Shown here piece after piece: positions 26,456 to 35,767 of a DNA stretch of 64,000 nt (the first letter of the stretch is position 1; every line of letters begins with the position of its first letter). Both the position numbers and the translations under genes were made by a program. The stretch covers positions 70,751 through 134,750 of the forward strand of contig CAYZDF010000001.1 of assembly GCA_964477085.1 (NCBI GenBank). The letters run 5' to 3'. The notes beneath the pieces are model-generated. The model worked only from the letters and a program-made list of their open reading frames with translations, searched no databases and was not told where the DNA came from. The stretch is from Dichloromethanomonas sp964477085. Its GTDB lineage: Bacteria; Bacillota; Desulfitobacteriia; Desulfitobacteriales; Syntrophobotulaceae.

Positions 26456-26522
26456 GAGACCAATTTTTTTATGGTTAATCTCAGTTGAATAGTATTGAAC
26501 ATATAGATTAAGAGATGATTAG

Positions 26523-27329
26523 ATGAAAAGAACGGAAAGATTGATCGCACTGACAGATTCATTATTATCGCATCCCAATGAGCTTCTGCCTTTGGGTTTT
26601 TTTGCCGATCGTTTTGAAACCGCAAAATCGACTATTAGTGAGGATCTGGTGACGATTAAAGAGAGTCTTCGCATAACGGGCAGAGGTGTACTGGAAACAG
26701 TACCTGGGGCAGCAGGAGGTGTAAAATTCCTCCCAGCGATCTCCAAAGACGAGGCTCAGGAGTTTTTAGATAAACTTGCGATTACTCTGAGTGCAGATGA
26801 AAGGATGCTTCCAGGAGGTTTTTTGTATATGGCAGATCTCCTTTATAACCCTGCTATTGTAAGATCACTGGGGCTCATATTTGCCAATATCTTTAGATCC
26901 AAAAATCCTGAAGCGGTCGTAACCGTTGAAACGAAAGGGATTCCTCTCGCTTTGATGACCGCAGATTCACTTGGCGTTCCTGCGGTGATCGTGAGGCATG
27001 GTAATAAGGTGACGGAAGGATCTTCAGTAAGTATCAATTATATTTCGGGATCGTCGAAACGAATCCAAACCATGACCTTGGCTCGGAGAGCTCTTGGAAC
27101 GGGAAAAAGGGTTCTGATCATTGATGACTTTATTAAAGCCGGCGGGACAGCTAAAGGTATTATGAATTTAATGCACGAATTCAGTGCAGAAGTGGTTGGT
27201 CTCGGTATTCTGATGGAAGATGCCATCTGGAATACATCACGTCTCGTCGACGAGTATCTTTCTCTTCTTCAGTTTGTAGAAGCTGATCCTTCGACAGGAA
27301 AAACAATAGTTAAAGCAAATAAACTCTAA
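26523..27329 (+). CDS. purR: Purine operon repressor
   Basis: PurR of Gram-positive bacteria represses purine synthesis genes and is released by PRPP. The 268-residue protein has an N-terminal winged helix (ETAKSTISEDLVTI) and a phosphoribosyltransferase-like domain with the PRPP loop VLIIDDFIKAGGTAKG. Its order, ispE-(gntR)-purR-spoVG, follows B. subtilis except for the added GntR gene and the absence of a yabJ/ridA gene. Confidence 0.94.
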   Translation: MKRTERLIALTDSLLSHPNELLPLGFFADRFETAKSTISEDLVTIKESLRITGRGVLETVPGAAGGVKFLPAISKDEAQEFLDKLAITLSADERMLPGGFLYMADLLYNPAIVRSLGLIFANIFRSKNPEAVVTVETKGIPLALMTADSLGVPAVIVRHGNKVTEGSSVSINYISGSSKRIQTMTLARRALGTGKRVLIIDDFIKAGGTAKGIMNLMHEFSAEVVGLGILMEDAIWNTSRLVDEYLSLLQFVEADPSTGKTIVKANKL

Positions 27330-27452
27330 TATACTAGGAAAACGACTATAAATGGAAAATTTTTTTCCTTTTATAGGAGGAGTTTTTTGCCAAATAGAGA
27401 ATTAAATGAAGAGGGTTTTCTGCAGGCGGAAGGGAAGGTGGTGATACTCAAA

Positions 27453-27710
27453 ATGGAAATTACTGATGTCAGAGTCCGTAAGGTTAATGCTGAAGGCAAG
27501 ATGAAAGCAGTGGTATCAGTCACATTTGACAACGAGTTTGTTGTTCACGATGTTAAAGTCGTTGAAGGCACAAATGGTTTATTTGTGGCTATGCCCAGTC
27601 GTAAGACCCCGGAAGGCGATTTTCGCGATATTGCCCACCCGATTTCATCTGCAGCAAGAGAGAAAATTCAGACAAAAGTACTAGAAGAGTATGGAAAAAG
27701 TTTGGATTAA
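27453..27710 (+). CDS. spoVG: Septation/sporulation regulator SpoVG
   Basis: SpoVG is a small site-specific nucleic-acid-binding protein that affects septation and sporulation. From the ATG at 27453 it has 85 residues: MEITDVRVRKVN, FDNEFVVHDVKVVEG, NGLFVAMPSRKTPEGDFRDI. That matches the family start, and an AAGGTGGTGAT site lies 6 bases ahead. An in-frame TTG at 27387, with its own AGGAGGAG site, would add 22 residues. Both starts may be used. A terminator follows. Confidence 0.92.
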   Translation: MEITDVRVRKVNAEGKMKAVVSVTFDNEFVVHDVKVVEGTNGLFVAMPSRKTPEGDFRDIAHPISSAAREKIQTKVLEEYGKSLD

Positions 27711-27738
27711 ATGATTAATTATATTTGGAGTACATATG

Positions 27739-27769
27739 AAGAGACCGCTATTCGAGAGGTCTCTTTTTC
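27739..27769 (+). terminator. Terminator of spoVG
   Basis: AAGAGACC (27739-27746) and GGTCTCTT (27758-27765) are followed by TTTT. Confidence 0.85.
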
Positions 27770-27927
27770 ATACAAAAGCTTTTTTCTAAATGTTTTAATT
27801 TCTCATGACTAAGCCCCACTTATAATTAGTCATACAAAAAATGATAGTATTGCTTAAGATCCAAATAAGATTTCTAACCATTAAAGGCGAGATTTGGCGA
27901 ATTTTATAAAAAATTATTATTTTTGTT

Positions 27928-27957
27928 TTGTTATTCATGGGAAAAATTCGTTATAAT
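27928..27957 (+). promoter_or_regulatory. Sigma-A promoter for glmU-prs
   Basis: TTGTTA (27928-27933) and a perfect TATAAT (27952-27957) are 18 bases apart, about 43 bases before the glmU ATG. Confidence 0.65.
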
Positions 27958-27999
27958 AGTAACGAACGCTTTAAAACTATTGATGGAGGTCTTTCGTAA

Positions 28000-29361
28000 A
28001 TGCCCCAATTAACTGCAGTGATACTAGCCGCAGGCAAGGGTACGCGCATGAAATCGGATTTACCCAAAGTAATGCATCCTATCGCAGGGCGGGCACTCAT
28101 CGACCATGTTTTGGATAAGGTTGAAGAGTTAGGTGTAGAAGAGGTCTTAACCATTGTAGGACATGAGCGAGAAATCGTAACCCAGCAGGTCCAGGGACGG
28201 TCTCGAACTGTTATACAAGAAAAACAATTGGGTACTGGTCATGCAATCATGCAGGTAATACCTTATCTGATAGATGATAGTACGATTTTTGTCCTAAGCG
28301 GAGATCAACCCTTATTAACTAGTCAAACCCTTCAGTCGCTCTTGCAAGTGCATCTGGAATCTAACGCAAGTGCTACCGTTTTAACGTCGATTATGGAGAA
28401 TCCCTTCGGATACGGAAGGATTATTAAGCATAACGGTAAATTTAAAGGAATCATTGAAGAAAAAGATGCTGATTCAGAGCAAAAAGAGATTAAAGAAATA
28501 AATACAGGTACATACTGTTTTCAAGGACAATCTTTGAAAACTGCGCTGAATCAAATTACACCTAAAAACGCTCAAGGAGAGTATTATTTAACCGATGTAT
28601 TTGACATTCTTATCTCCTCAGGGCAAGAGATTACAACCTACTGTACTTTGGACTCAGCAGAAGCCTTGGGAATTAATAACCGGGTACAATTAGCAGAAGC
28701 TGAGGATATAATTTATGATCGAATCCGCAAGTACTGGATGATGGAAGGTGTAACCATTGTTAATCCGTCTTCGGTATTTATTGATGCTGAGGCTAAATTT
28801 GATCAAGATGTAGTCGTTTGTCCTTTTACATTCATTAAGGGTAACACGAAGATTGGTGAAAAGACAGTGATCGGTCCTGGAACAACCTTAGACAATAGTA
28901 TATGCGGATGTCATACGCACATCGAATATTCGGTTGTTCGTGATTCTACAATAGGAAATAATTGTCTGATTGGTCCATTCGCCTACCTTAGGCCAGGGAC
29001 AGTTCTTGGCAATAATGTTAAGGTTGGTGACTTTGTAGAGATAAAAAATAGTCACATCAGTGAAGGAACGAAAGTTCCACACTTAAGCTACATTGGAGAC
29101 TCCAGCCTTGGGAAAAACGTAAATATAGGAGCAGGGACTATTACATGCAATTACGATGGCAAACATAAGCATTCCACTGTCATCCATGATAATGCCTTCA
29201 TTGGTAGTAATACCAACTTTGTTGCACCTGTCCAAATTGGGAGAGATTCTATTATCGGCGCCGGCTCAACAATTACGAAGGATGTTCCAGATAATGCGCT
29301 AGCCGTGGAAAGGTCTCAGCAAAAAATCATCGAAAACAGGCAGAAAACCAAAGACAAGTAG
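28000..29361 (+). CDS. glmU: Bifunctional UDP-GlcNAc pyrophosphorylase / GlcN-1-P acetyltransferase
   Basis: GlmU makes UDP-GlcNAc for peptidoglycan and wall polymers. The 453 residues comprise an N-terminal uridyltransferase (LAAGKGTRMKSDLPKVMHPI) and a C-terminal left-handed beta-helix acetyltransferase. The latter includes RPGTVLGNNVKVGDFVEIKN and NIGAGTITCNYDGKHKH, with the catalytic His. GGAGG precedes the ATG. prs follows after 10 bases, as in B. subtilis. Confidence 0.96.
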   Translation: MPQLTAVILAAGKGTRMKSDLPKVMHPIAGRALIDHVLDKVEELGVEEVLTIVGHEREIVTQQVQGRSRTVIQEKQLGTGHAIMQVIPYLIDDSTIFVLSGDQPLLTSQTLQSLLQVHLESNASATVLTSIMENPFGYGRIIKHNGKFKGIIEEKDADSEQKEIKEINTGTYCFQGQSLKTALNQITPKNAQGEYYLTDVFDILISSGQEITTYCTLDSAEALGINNRVQLAEAEDIIYDRIRKYWMMEGVTIVNPSSVFIDAEAKFDQDVVVCPFTFIKGNTKIGEKTVIGPGTTLDNSICGCHTHIEYSVVRDSTIGNNCLIGPFAYLRPGTVLGNNVKVGDFVEIKNSHISEGTKVPHLSYIGDSSLGKNVNIGAGTITCNYDGKHKHSTVIHDNAFIGSNTNFVAPVQIGRDSIIGAGSTITKDVPDNALAVERSQQKIIENRQKTKDK

Positions 29362-29371
29362 GGGGATAATT

Positions 29372-30313
29372 ATGGCTACTAGAGAATTAAAAATCTTCTG
29401 CGGGAACTCCAATAGGGAACTAGCCCAAGAAATCGCTGATTATTTAGGGATTTCTATCGGGGAAGCGAAAGTAAAAAGGTTTCAGGATGGGGAAATAAGC
29501 ATCAGCATCAATGAAAGTGTCCGAGGTGCAGATGTATTTGTTGTGCAGCCAACCTGTGCACCTACTAATGACAATATCATGGAATTGTTGATACTGATGG
29601 ATGCTTTAAAAAGAGCTTCCGCCTATCGGATTACGGCAGTAGTTCCTTATTACGGATATGCCAGACAAGAGCGAAAAGCCCGTGCCAGAGAGCCTATCAC
29701 AGCTAAACTATTAGCCAATATTATCACCACATCTGGAGCAGACCGTCTGGTCGCCATGGATCTTCATGCACCCGCTATTCAGGGATTCTTTGATATTCCA
29801 GTTGACCATCTCCCCGGTGTTCCGATCCTCGCAGAGTATTTTACAGAGAAAAAGCTTAGAGATATCTGCGTGGTCTCCCCAGATATCGGGGGAGTTGCAA
29901 GAGCTAGGAACTTTGCAGAAAGAATCGGAGCGTCATTAGCAATTGTTGATAAAAGACGCCCCGAACCCAATGTGTCTGAGATTATGCATGTTATCGGGGA
30001 ATTAAATGGGAAAACGGCTGTTCTTATTGATGATATTATTGACACAGCAGGGACAATCACCCAAGCGGCTAAAGCTTTGATGGAGAAAGGGGCTACGGAA
30101 GTATATGCTTGCTGTACGCACCCAGTATTATCTGGCCCAGCAGTAGAAAGACTGAATAACTCCGTGATTAAGGAAGTTGTTGTGACGAATACCATTCCTC
30201 TGACAAAAGAGAAGGCGAGTGATAAAATCAAAGTTCTTTCTGTTGCTCCACTTTTAGGAGAAGCTATTGTTCGTATTCACGAGGATCTTTCTGTCAGCAA
30301 ACTGTTTAGTTAA
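29372..30313 (+). CDS. prs: Ribose-phosphate pyrophosphokinase
   Basis: Prs makes PRPP, the substrate for purine, pyrimidine, NAD, histidine and tryptophan synthesis. The 313-residue protein shows YYGYARQERKAR, DLHAPAIQGFFD and the PRPP loop VLIDDIIDTAGTI. The GGGGG site lies 6-7 bases before the ATG. It is cotranscribed with glmU and followed by a bidirectional hairpin. Confidence 0.96.
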   Translation: MATRELKIFCGNSNRELAQEIADYLGISIGEAKVKRFQDGEISISINESVRGADVFVVQPTCAPTNDNIMELLILMDALKRASAYRITAVVPYYGYARQERKARAREPITAKLLANIITTSGADRLVAMDLHAPAIQGFFDIPVDHLPGVPILAEYFTEKKLRDICVVSPDIGGVARARNFAERIGASLAIVDKRRPEPNVSEIMHVIGELNGKTAVLIDDIIDTAGTITQAAKALMEKGATEVYACCTHPVLSGPAVERLNNSVIKEVVVTNTIPLTKEKASDKIKVLSVAPLLGEAIVRIHEDLSVSKLFS

Positions 30314-30388
30314 CCATGACCATCGTTACAAATAAACATCGATCTGGTGAAGGTAACATTAAAGAAGTATACCAGGGGTAAAAAATAA

Positions 30389-30420
30389 GGCAAACATCCT
30401 TTGGGATTGTTTGCCCTTTC
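30389..30420. terminator. Bidirectional terminator between prs and the PRC-barrel gene
   Basis: GGCAAACA (30389-30396) pairs with TGTTTGCC (30408-30415). A-rich sequence on the left and pyrimidine-rich sequence on the right serve both convergent genes. Confidence 0.7.
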
Positions 30421-30435
30421 TGTGTTTCTTCTCCA

Positions 30436-31182
30436 TCAGATCACTTCGTTTTTACCTTGATTCTCCTGATCGATGATTATTACTTCAGAGGAACAAGACT
30501 CATTTACTTCCTGCTTAACAATTGATGCGGCAGCATCAGGCAGTTCATCTGATATTTCATCTGCTTCAACGTCCTTATTTTTTCTGCTTTTCCAGTAATC
30601 ATTGAGTTTCTGCCCTTTCTCAGCTGCTTTGTTTGAGGCTACTTGTAAGAAAGACTTAACGTTTTCGTTGATTCCCTTGTTAAAGACTTCTAATCTTTCT
30701 TCACAGTCTTTAGCGACAACTACAACATCAGAACCGATCGTCAGGATATCATCAGCTTGTAATCGCGCTTTGCCGTTGAAGAGGCCCTCTATTTTTCCAT
30801 CAGAAATTTCCAAGCTTGCAATGGTACCATCTTCAAGATCAATATAGAATTCCTCAGTGATTCCAAGTGTTTTACCATTTGCAGTAATGACTTTAATCCC
30901 AATGATTGAGGCCTTCTCTTTCAACAGCTCAAGAATATCAGGTAGATTAGTCGCTTTCTCAACCTGACTCTCAGTACTGACAGTAATCGCGTTTTCTCCG
31001 ATACTCACGACTCTGTTAAATGGGATAATGCGTTGTTCTTTAAAGAATCCTTTGGGATCAACGATAAGGGCAGCAACTGCTTTAGCTTTGGGATCAATAA
31101 CAAGATTTCGAACAAAACCAATCTGCTGACCTTCTTTTAAGGAAATAATGGGTAGGGATAAAAATTTTTTGCTGGGCAGCAC
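30436..31182 (-). CDS. PRC-barrel domain protein
   Basis: The 248-residue protein has two PRC-barrel units. The first is about 1-75 (GFVRNLVIDPKAKAVAALIV); the second is about 90-165 (TLGITEEFYIDLEDGTIASL). A charged, acidic C-terminal tail follows. PRC barrels bind other proteins or RNA and occur in RimM and photosynthetic reaction centres; the role of this stand-alone type in spore-formers is unknown. GTG start with GGAGG ahead. It lies on the opposite strand in the position of B. subtilis ctc. Confidence 0.82.
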   Translation of the reverse strand: MLPSKKFLSLPIISLKEGQQIGFVRNLVIDPKAKAVAALIVDPKGFFKEQRIIPFNRVVSIGENAITVSTESQVEKATNLPDILELLKEKASIIGIKVITANGKTLGITEEFYIDLEDGTIASLEISDGKIEGLFNGKARLQADDILTIGSDVVVVAKDCEERLEVFNKGINENVKSFLQVASNKAAEKGQKLNDYWKSRKNKDVEADEISDELPDAAASIVKQEVNESCSSEVIIIDQENQGKNEVI

Positions 31183-31279
31183 ATTTATTCCTCCTTTTTG
31201 ATAAAATTCTAAAGGGAGACATACTTCTCTCGTTCAAATTTATTCGAATCTAATTAAGATTATGCCTGGAGGGATAAGC

Positions 31280-31834
31280 ATGAAAGCTGTTATCGGCCTG
31301 GGTAATCCAGGGATGAAATACAGCCAGACAAAACATAATGTAGGATTTATGCTTTTAGACTTGTTGGTCAAGTCTAAAGGTTACGCTTATCGGAATGACT
31401 TTCGGGGTAAGGTTGCTGAAGCCAGGTTTGAGGAAGAGCGAATCTTCCTGTTAAAGCCGTATACGTACATGAATCTGAGCGGGCTTGCTGTTGCCCAATT
31501 AGCAAGTTATTATAAGATATCCAGTGATGATATACTTGTCCTCGTGGATGATATGGATTTACCTCTGGGGAAGATACGATTAAGACCAAAGGGAAGTTCC
31601 GGAGGACACAACGGCCTTAAGTCTATTATTAGTGAATTAGGCAATCAGGATTTTTGGAGATTAAAAATTGGTGTAGGGCGACCGATAGAAAATCATGAAG
31701 TCATAAACCATGTGTTGTCAACATTTAATAGAGAAGAAGTAAAAATATTGGATGAGGTTTTAGAGCGTGCTTTAAGTGCTGTTCTTCTTTGGCTGGAGAA
31801 CAAGGGAAATGAAGCCATGAATACCTTTAATTAG
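31280..31834 (+). CDS. pth: Peptidyl-tRNA hydrolase
   Basis: Pth (SpoVC) frees tRNA from stalled peptidyl-tRNA. The 184-residue protein has GLGNPGMKYSQTKHNVGFM with the catalytic His, VDDMDLPLGKIRLRPKGSSG and GGHNGLKSI. The ATG at 31280 follows GGAGGGA; an earlier in-frame start lies inside that site. It precedes fin and mfd as in B. subtilis. Confidence 0.95.
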   Translation: MKAVIGLGNPGMKYSQTKHNVGFMLLDLLVKSKGYAYRNDFRGKVAEARFEEERIFLLKPYTYMNLSGLAVAQLASYYKISSDDILVLVDDMDLPLGKIRLRPKGSSGGHNGLKSIISELGNQDFWRLKIGVGRPIENHEVINHVLSTFNREEVKILDEVLERALSAVLLWLENKGNEAMNTFN

Positions 31835-31904
31835 GGGTAATCCTTTCAGAATGGTATAACCTTCCGTTGTAAAGGTTAGCCTATTACTCGGGAGGTGTTT
31901 TCGA

Positions 31905-32081
31905 GTGTATATGCTTAAAATTTGCCGGTGTTGTGATGCCATTGTTGGTGAATTGGAAACGGATGATTCAAGGTCTATTGGAATGGATTATTCGATTGAA
32001 GTCATCGGGAATGTCGCCTACACGGTATGCTCTCAATGTATGAGAGAACTAGACATTGTTAGAGCTAGTTACTATCAGTAA
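31905..32081 (+). CDS. fin: Anti-sigma-F factor Fin-like small zinc protein
   Basis: The 58-residue protein starts at GTG, 7 bases after a GGAGGTG site. It contains CRCCDAIVGELE and, near its end, CSQCMRELD. The two CxxC-like pairs suggest a zinc ribbon. Position between pth and mfd and the CRxC...G.LE pattern match Fin (YabK), which in B. subtilis switches off sigma-F late in the forespore. The protein is shorter than the Bacillus one. Assignment rests on synteny plus the cysteine pattern. Confidence 0.75.
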   Translation: MYMLKICRCCDAIVGELETDDSRSIGMDYSIEVIGNVAYTVCSQCMRELDIVRASYYQ

Positions 32082-32157
32082 TAACGAAAGATCAATGAAA
32101 GATTAAAAATATATAATGAGTGACAATATTGAGTTGCAGGTTGCGGGAGGATACTAA

Positions 32158-35100
32158 ATGCCTACTATTTATGACTTTTTGTACAAGGGGTTTGATGCCG
32201 GAGATATCGAAGTTGCTATAGGTAGAAAAGAAACACCGCAAATGCTCTATCATATTACTGGAAGTCAAAAGGCTGCTTTCACCGCTCAACTATTACGCCT
32301 CAAACAACAAGGGATAATTATCACTTACTCGGATGAACAAGCCCAGAAATGGATGAGTGATCTCCAGACCTGGCTGCCTCAGAAAAAAGTCATGCTCTTC
32401 CCTTCCACTGAATGGCTGCCTTTTGAAGTCTTGAGTCGAAGTCAGGAGACAACAGCTGATCGTATAAGAGTATTAAGCAGTTTACTAGCCGAGAACAGAG
32501 TCTCTTCAGATGGAGAAATTATCATTGCTCCTATTCAAGCCATTATTAGAAAGTTGTTTGATCCAAAACGATGGCGGATGTACTGTGTTAATTTTAAGAT
32601 CGGAGAGCATTATGCCTTGCCCGAAGTCATCCAGCTTCTTATCGCAGCTGGTTATGAAAGGGAAGAAACAATCGAAGGCAAAGGACAATTTGCACTTCGA
32701 GGGGGAATACTCGATATTGCTCCTCATGATAAAGATCCCATCAGAATTGAATTTTTTGATGATGAAGTTGACTCCATTCGGATATTCGATATCGAAACCC
32801 AGAAATCTTTAGGCAATATTCCCGAAACCCTTATTGTTCCTGTCCAGGAGTATGTTGTAAGTGGCAAAGAGTTACAAAACCTTAAATGGGATATTAAGGC
32901 CAGGGCCCGAAAAGCAGTAGGACGTTTACTACGTCTGGGAAGAACAGAGGCTGTCAAGAGGCTTCATAAAAAAGTTGAATATCTGGAAACGCGGTTGGAT
33001 GAGGGGATATTAGATGAAAACATCTATCCTTATCTTAGTTTACTTCCGGAAAAATATGTCTCTATATTTCATTGGTTGGCACAGGATTGTCTTGTCTTTT
33101 TGGATGAACCTTTACGACTTAAAGAACAGTTGGATTTTCAGCATAACCAGCGTCTTACTGAGTTTACGGAAAACCTGGAGCGGGGTGAGGAATTCGTTAA
33201 CCCCGATAGTCTTTTTATTGGCTTTGAAGATCTGCTGCAAGGCGGTAATCTTCCGTTAATCGGATTATCTAACTTGCTGCGCGAGATTCCAGGCTTTAAC
33301 CCCCGGAGGATTGCTAATATTACAGCCCGGCCGCTTGCCGGCTATAATAAAACATCCATCTTAGTGGACGAAATTGAACGGTGGAAGGGGCAAGGATATG
33401 CAATTGCCCTCTTTGCCGGCAATGATGAGCATGCCAAAAGACTTGTTCAGGGCTTAAATGATAGAGGATTATCTTCTGGAATTGCCCAACTGGATAACAG
33501 TATTCAACCTAAAAGTATCCATATTTTTTCACAATCATTAGATCAAGGTTTTGAATTACCGACCAGTAAGCTAGTTATTTTTACTGAAGCCGAAATCTAT
33601 AAGCGGGAACGTAAACTACAAGCTAAACCCCAAAAGGCCAAAAAAGAAGGGGACCTTTTAAAATTCGGGGACTTGAAACCTGGAGATTATGTTGTTCATC
33701 TGTATCACGGTATTGGAAAATTTATAGGTATAGAGAGAATATCGGTCGATCAAATTGACAAGGATTACTTTGCCATCAAATATGCAGGAGAAGATAAGCT
33801 TTATGTCCCATTGGACCAATTACAACTTCTCCAAAAATATTTGGGAGCAGATGGTGAAAGTGCCCCTAAGCTGAATAGGCTTAACGGTAATGAGTGGAAT
33901 AAGGCTAAAACAAAAGCGAAGAATGCCGTCAAAGAGATGGCTTTTGATTTGCTTGAACTCTATGCCAAACGAGATAAAGCGAAGGGTTATGCTTTCCCGG
34001 AAGATACTTTTTGGCAGAACGAATTTGAAGAGCGGTTCCCTTACGAAGAAACTCCGGATCAGCTCCAGAGTATCATTGAAGTTAAGAAGGACATGATGAG
34101 AATGAGGCCGATGGATAGACTCCTTTGCGGTGATGTTGGTTACGGTAAAACGGAGGTTGCTTTGAGAGCGGCTTTTAAAGCAGTGACGAGCAGCAAACAA
34201 GTGGCCGTTCTCGTACCTACGACTATCCTTGCTCAACAGCATTTTAATACCTTCAGAGAAAGATTCATGGACTACCCTGTTAAGGTTGAAATGCTAAGCA
34301 GATTTCGCACACCAAAAGAACAGAAACAGATAATTCAGGGATTAAAAGACGGGTCGGTGGATATCGTCGTGGGAACCCACCGCCTGGTTTCAGAAGGGGT
34401 TAGTTTTATAGATCTGGGCTTACTGATAGTTGATGAAGAACAAAGATTTGGCGTAGCTCACAAAGAGAAGATTAAGACATTGAAGACGAATGTGGATGTT
34501 CTTACCCTTACAGCGACACCTATTCCCAGAACATTACATATGTCTTTAGTTGGACTAAGAGATATGAGCATTATCACTACTCCTCCAGAAGACCGCTTTC
34601 CCGTACAGACCTTTGTCGCAGAATTCAACCCCGATCTGGTTCGTGATGCTTTAAGGAGGGAGCTTAACAGGGGAGGGCAGATATTTTATGTTCATAACCG
34701 TGTCGAAACTCTTGACAGAGTTGTGAGGCTTATTAACAGTATTGTTCCGGAGGCGCGCTGCGGCGTAGTTCATGGCCAAATGAGTGAAACACAGCTAGAA
34801 AGAGAGATGTTGTCTTTCTTAGAAAAGGAAAGAGATGTTCTAATCTGTACCACGATTATCGAGACAGGTCTGGATATGCCCAATGTCAATACGCTCATCG
34901 TCGATGATGCCGACAGGTTTGGCTTGAGTCAACTGTATCAACTTCGAGGACGCGTCGGAAGATCGAATAGGAAAGCCTATGCATATTTTCTATACCAACC
35001 ACAAAAGGTATTGACCGAGGAAGCTGAAAAACGGCTTTCCACCATCAGAGAGTTTACAGAATTTGGCTCTGGATTTAAGATTGCTATGCGTGATTTAGAG

Positions 35101-35703
35101 ATAAGGGGTGCCGGAAACTTTATTGGGGGAGAACAACACGGACACCTTGCGGCAATAGGATTTAACTTATATGTACGCATGCTTAAAGAGGCCGTTCAGG
35201 AATTAAGGGGAGAAACCATCGTAGAGGTTGTGGAACCTGCCATCGATATTCAGGTCAAGGCCCTGTTACCGGATGAATACATCGTGGATAAACATACCAA
35301 AGCAAATCTATATCAACGGATGGTAGCACTAGGCAGTGAAGAAGAGTTAAGTGATATACTTGATGAACTTGTGGATAGATTTGGGACGCCACCGGCTGAA
35401 GTGGAAAACTTGCTGCAGATCATCCGCATAAAGATTAGAGCCAAAGAACTCAATGTAGAACAGATCGTTCAACAGAAACAGAACATCTCGCTTAGATTTG
35501 CAACCGATCCCGGTTTAAACGGAGAACAACTGATGGAAATAGCATCTAAGTTCCCCTATCCTTTATCGTTTTCAGCTGCTGAACAAGGAAAATTAGAGTT
35601 TATAGTAAAACTCAGGCTCCTTAGTATGGATGATATTTTTAAAGCCATTTTCAGGCTGTTAACAAACCTTAGAGATGTTCTGCTGGGACAGAAAAATGTT
35701 TAA
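32158..35703 (+). CDS. mfd: Transcription-repair coupling factor Mfd
   Basis: Mfd is a translocase that removes RNA polymerase stalled at DNA damage and recruits UvrA. The 1181 residues include a UvrB-like N-part (FPSTEWLPFEVLSRS), the polymerase-interacting domain around 505-570 (GDYVVHLYHGIGKFIGIERI), the RecG-like motor and a C-terminal UvrA-binding-type domain. The motor carries Walker A GDVGYGKTE near residue 658 and the DEEQ box VDEEQRFGV, followed by TATPIPRTLHMSL. All motifs are intact. GGGAGG precedes the ATG. Confidence 0.96.
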   Translation: MPTIYDFLYKGFDAGDIEVAIGRKETPQMLYHITGSQKAAFTAQLLRLKQQGIIITYSDEQAQKWMSDLQTWLPQKKVMLFPSTEWLPFEVLSRSQETTADRIRVLSSLLAENRVSSDGEIIIAPIQAIIRKLFDPKRWRMYCVNFKIGEHYALPEVIQLLIAAGYEREETIEGKGQFALRGGILDIAPHDKDPIRIEFFDDEVDSIRIFDIETQKSLGNIPETLIVPVQEYVVSGKELQNLKWDIKARARKAVGRLLRLGRTEAVKRLHKKVEYLETRLDEGILDENIYPYLSLLPEKYVSIFHWLAQDCLVFLDEPLRLKEQLDFQHNQRLTEFTENLERGEEFVNPDSLFIGFEDLLQGGNLPLIGLSNLLREIPGFNPRRIANITARPLAGYNKTSILVDEIERWKGQGYAIALFAGNDEHAKRLVQGLNDRGLSSGIAQLDNSIQPKSIHIFSQSLDQGFELPTSKLVIFTEAEIYKRERKLQAKPQKAKKEGDLLKFGDLKPGDYVVHLYHGIGKFIGIERISVDQIDKDYFAIKYAGEDKLYVPLDQLQLLQKYLGADGESAPKLNRLNGNEWNKAKTKAKNAVKEMAFDLLELYAKRDKAKGYAFPEDTFWQNEFEERFPYEETPDQLQSIIEVKKDMMRMRPMDRLLCGDVGYGKTEVALRAAFKAVTSSKQVAVLVPTTILAQQHFNTFRERFMDYPVKVEMLSRFRTPKEQKQIIQGLKDGSVDIVVGTHRLVSEGVSFIDLGLLIVDEEQRFGVAHKEKIKTLKTNVDVLTLTATPIPRTLHMSLVGLRDMSIITTPPEDRFPVQTFVAEFNPDLVRDALRRELNRGGQIFYVHNRVETLDRVVRLINSIVPEARCGVVHGQMSETQLEREMLSFLEKERDVLICTTIIETGLDMPNVNTLIVDDADRFGLSQLYQLRGRVGRSNRKAYAYFLYQPQKVLTEEAEKRLSTIREFTEFGSGFKIAMRDLEIRGAGNFIGGEQHGHLAAIGFNLYVRMLKEAVQELRGETIVEVVEPAIDIQVKALLPDEYIVDKHTKANLYQRMVALGSEEELSDILDELVDRFGTPPAEVENLLQIIRIKIRAKELNVEQIVQQKQNISLRFATDPGLNGEQLMEIASKFPYPLSFSAAEQGKLEFIVKLRLLSMDDIFKAIFRLLTNLRDVLLGQKNV

Positions 35704-35704
35704 A

Positions 35705-35733
35705 TTGCTTATCCATACTATCCTTGGTATAAT
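35705..35733 (+). promoter_or_regulatory. Sigma-A promoter for prsA
   Basis: TTGCTT (35705-35710) and a perfect TATAAT (35728-35733) are exactly 17 bases apart. They begin two bases after the mfd stop. Confidence 0.7.
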
Positions 35734-35767
35734 GGCTTATCAACCCAAAAGAGGAGAAGTGTTTTGT

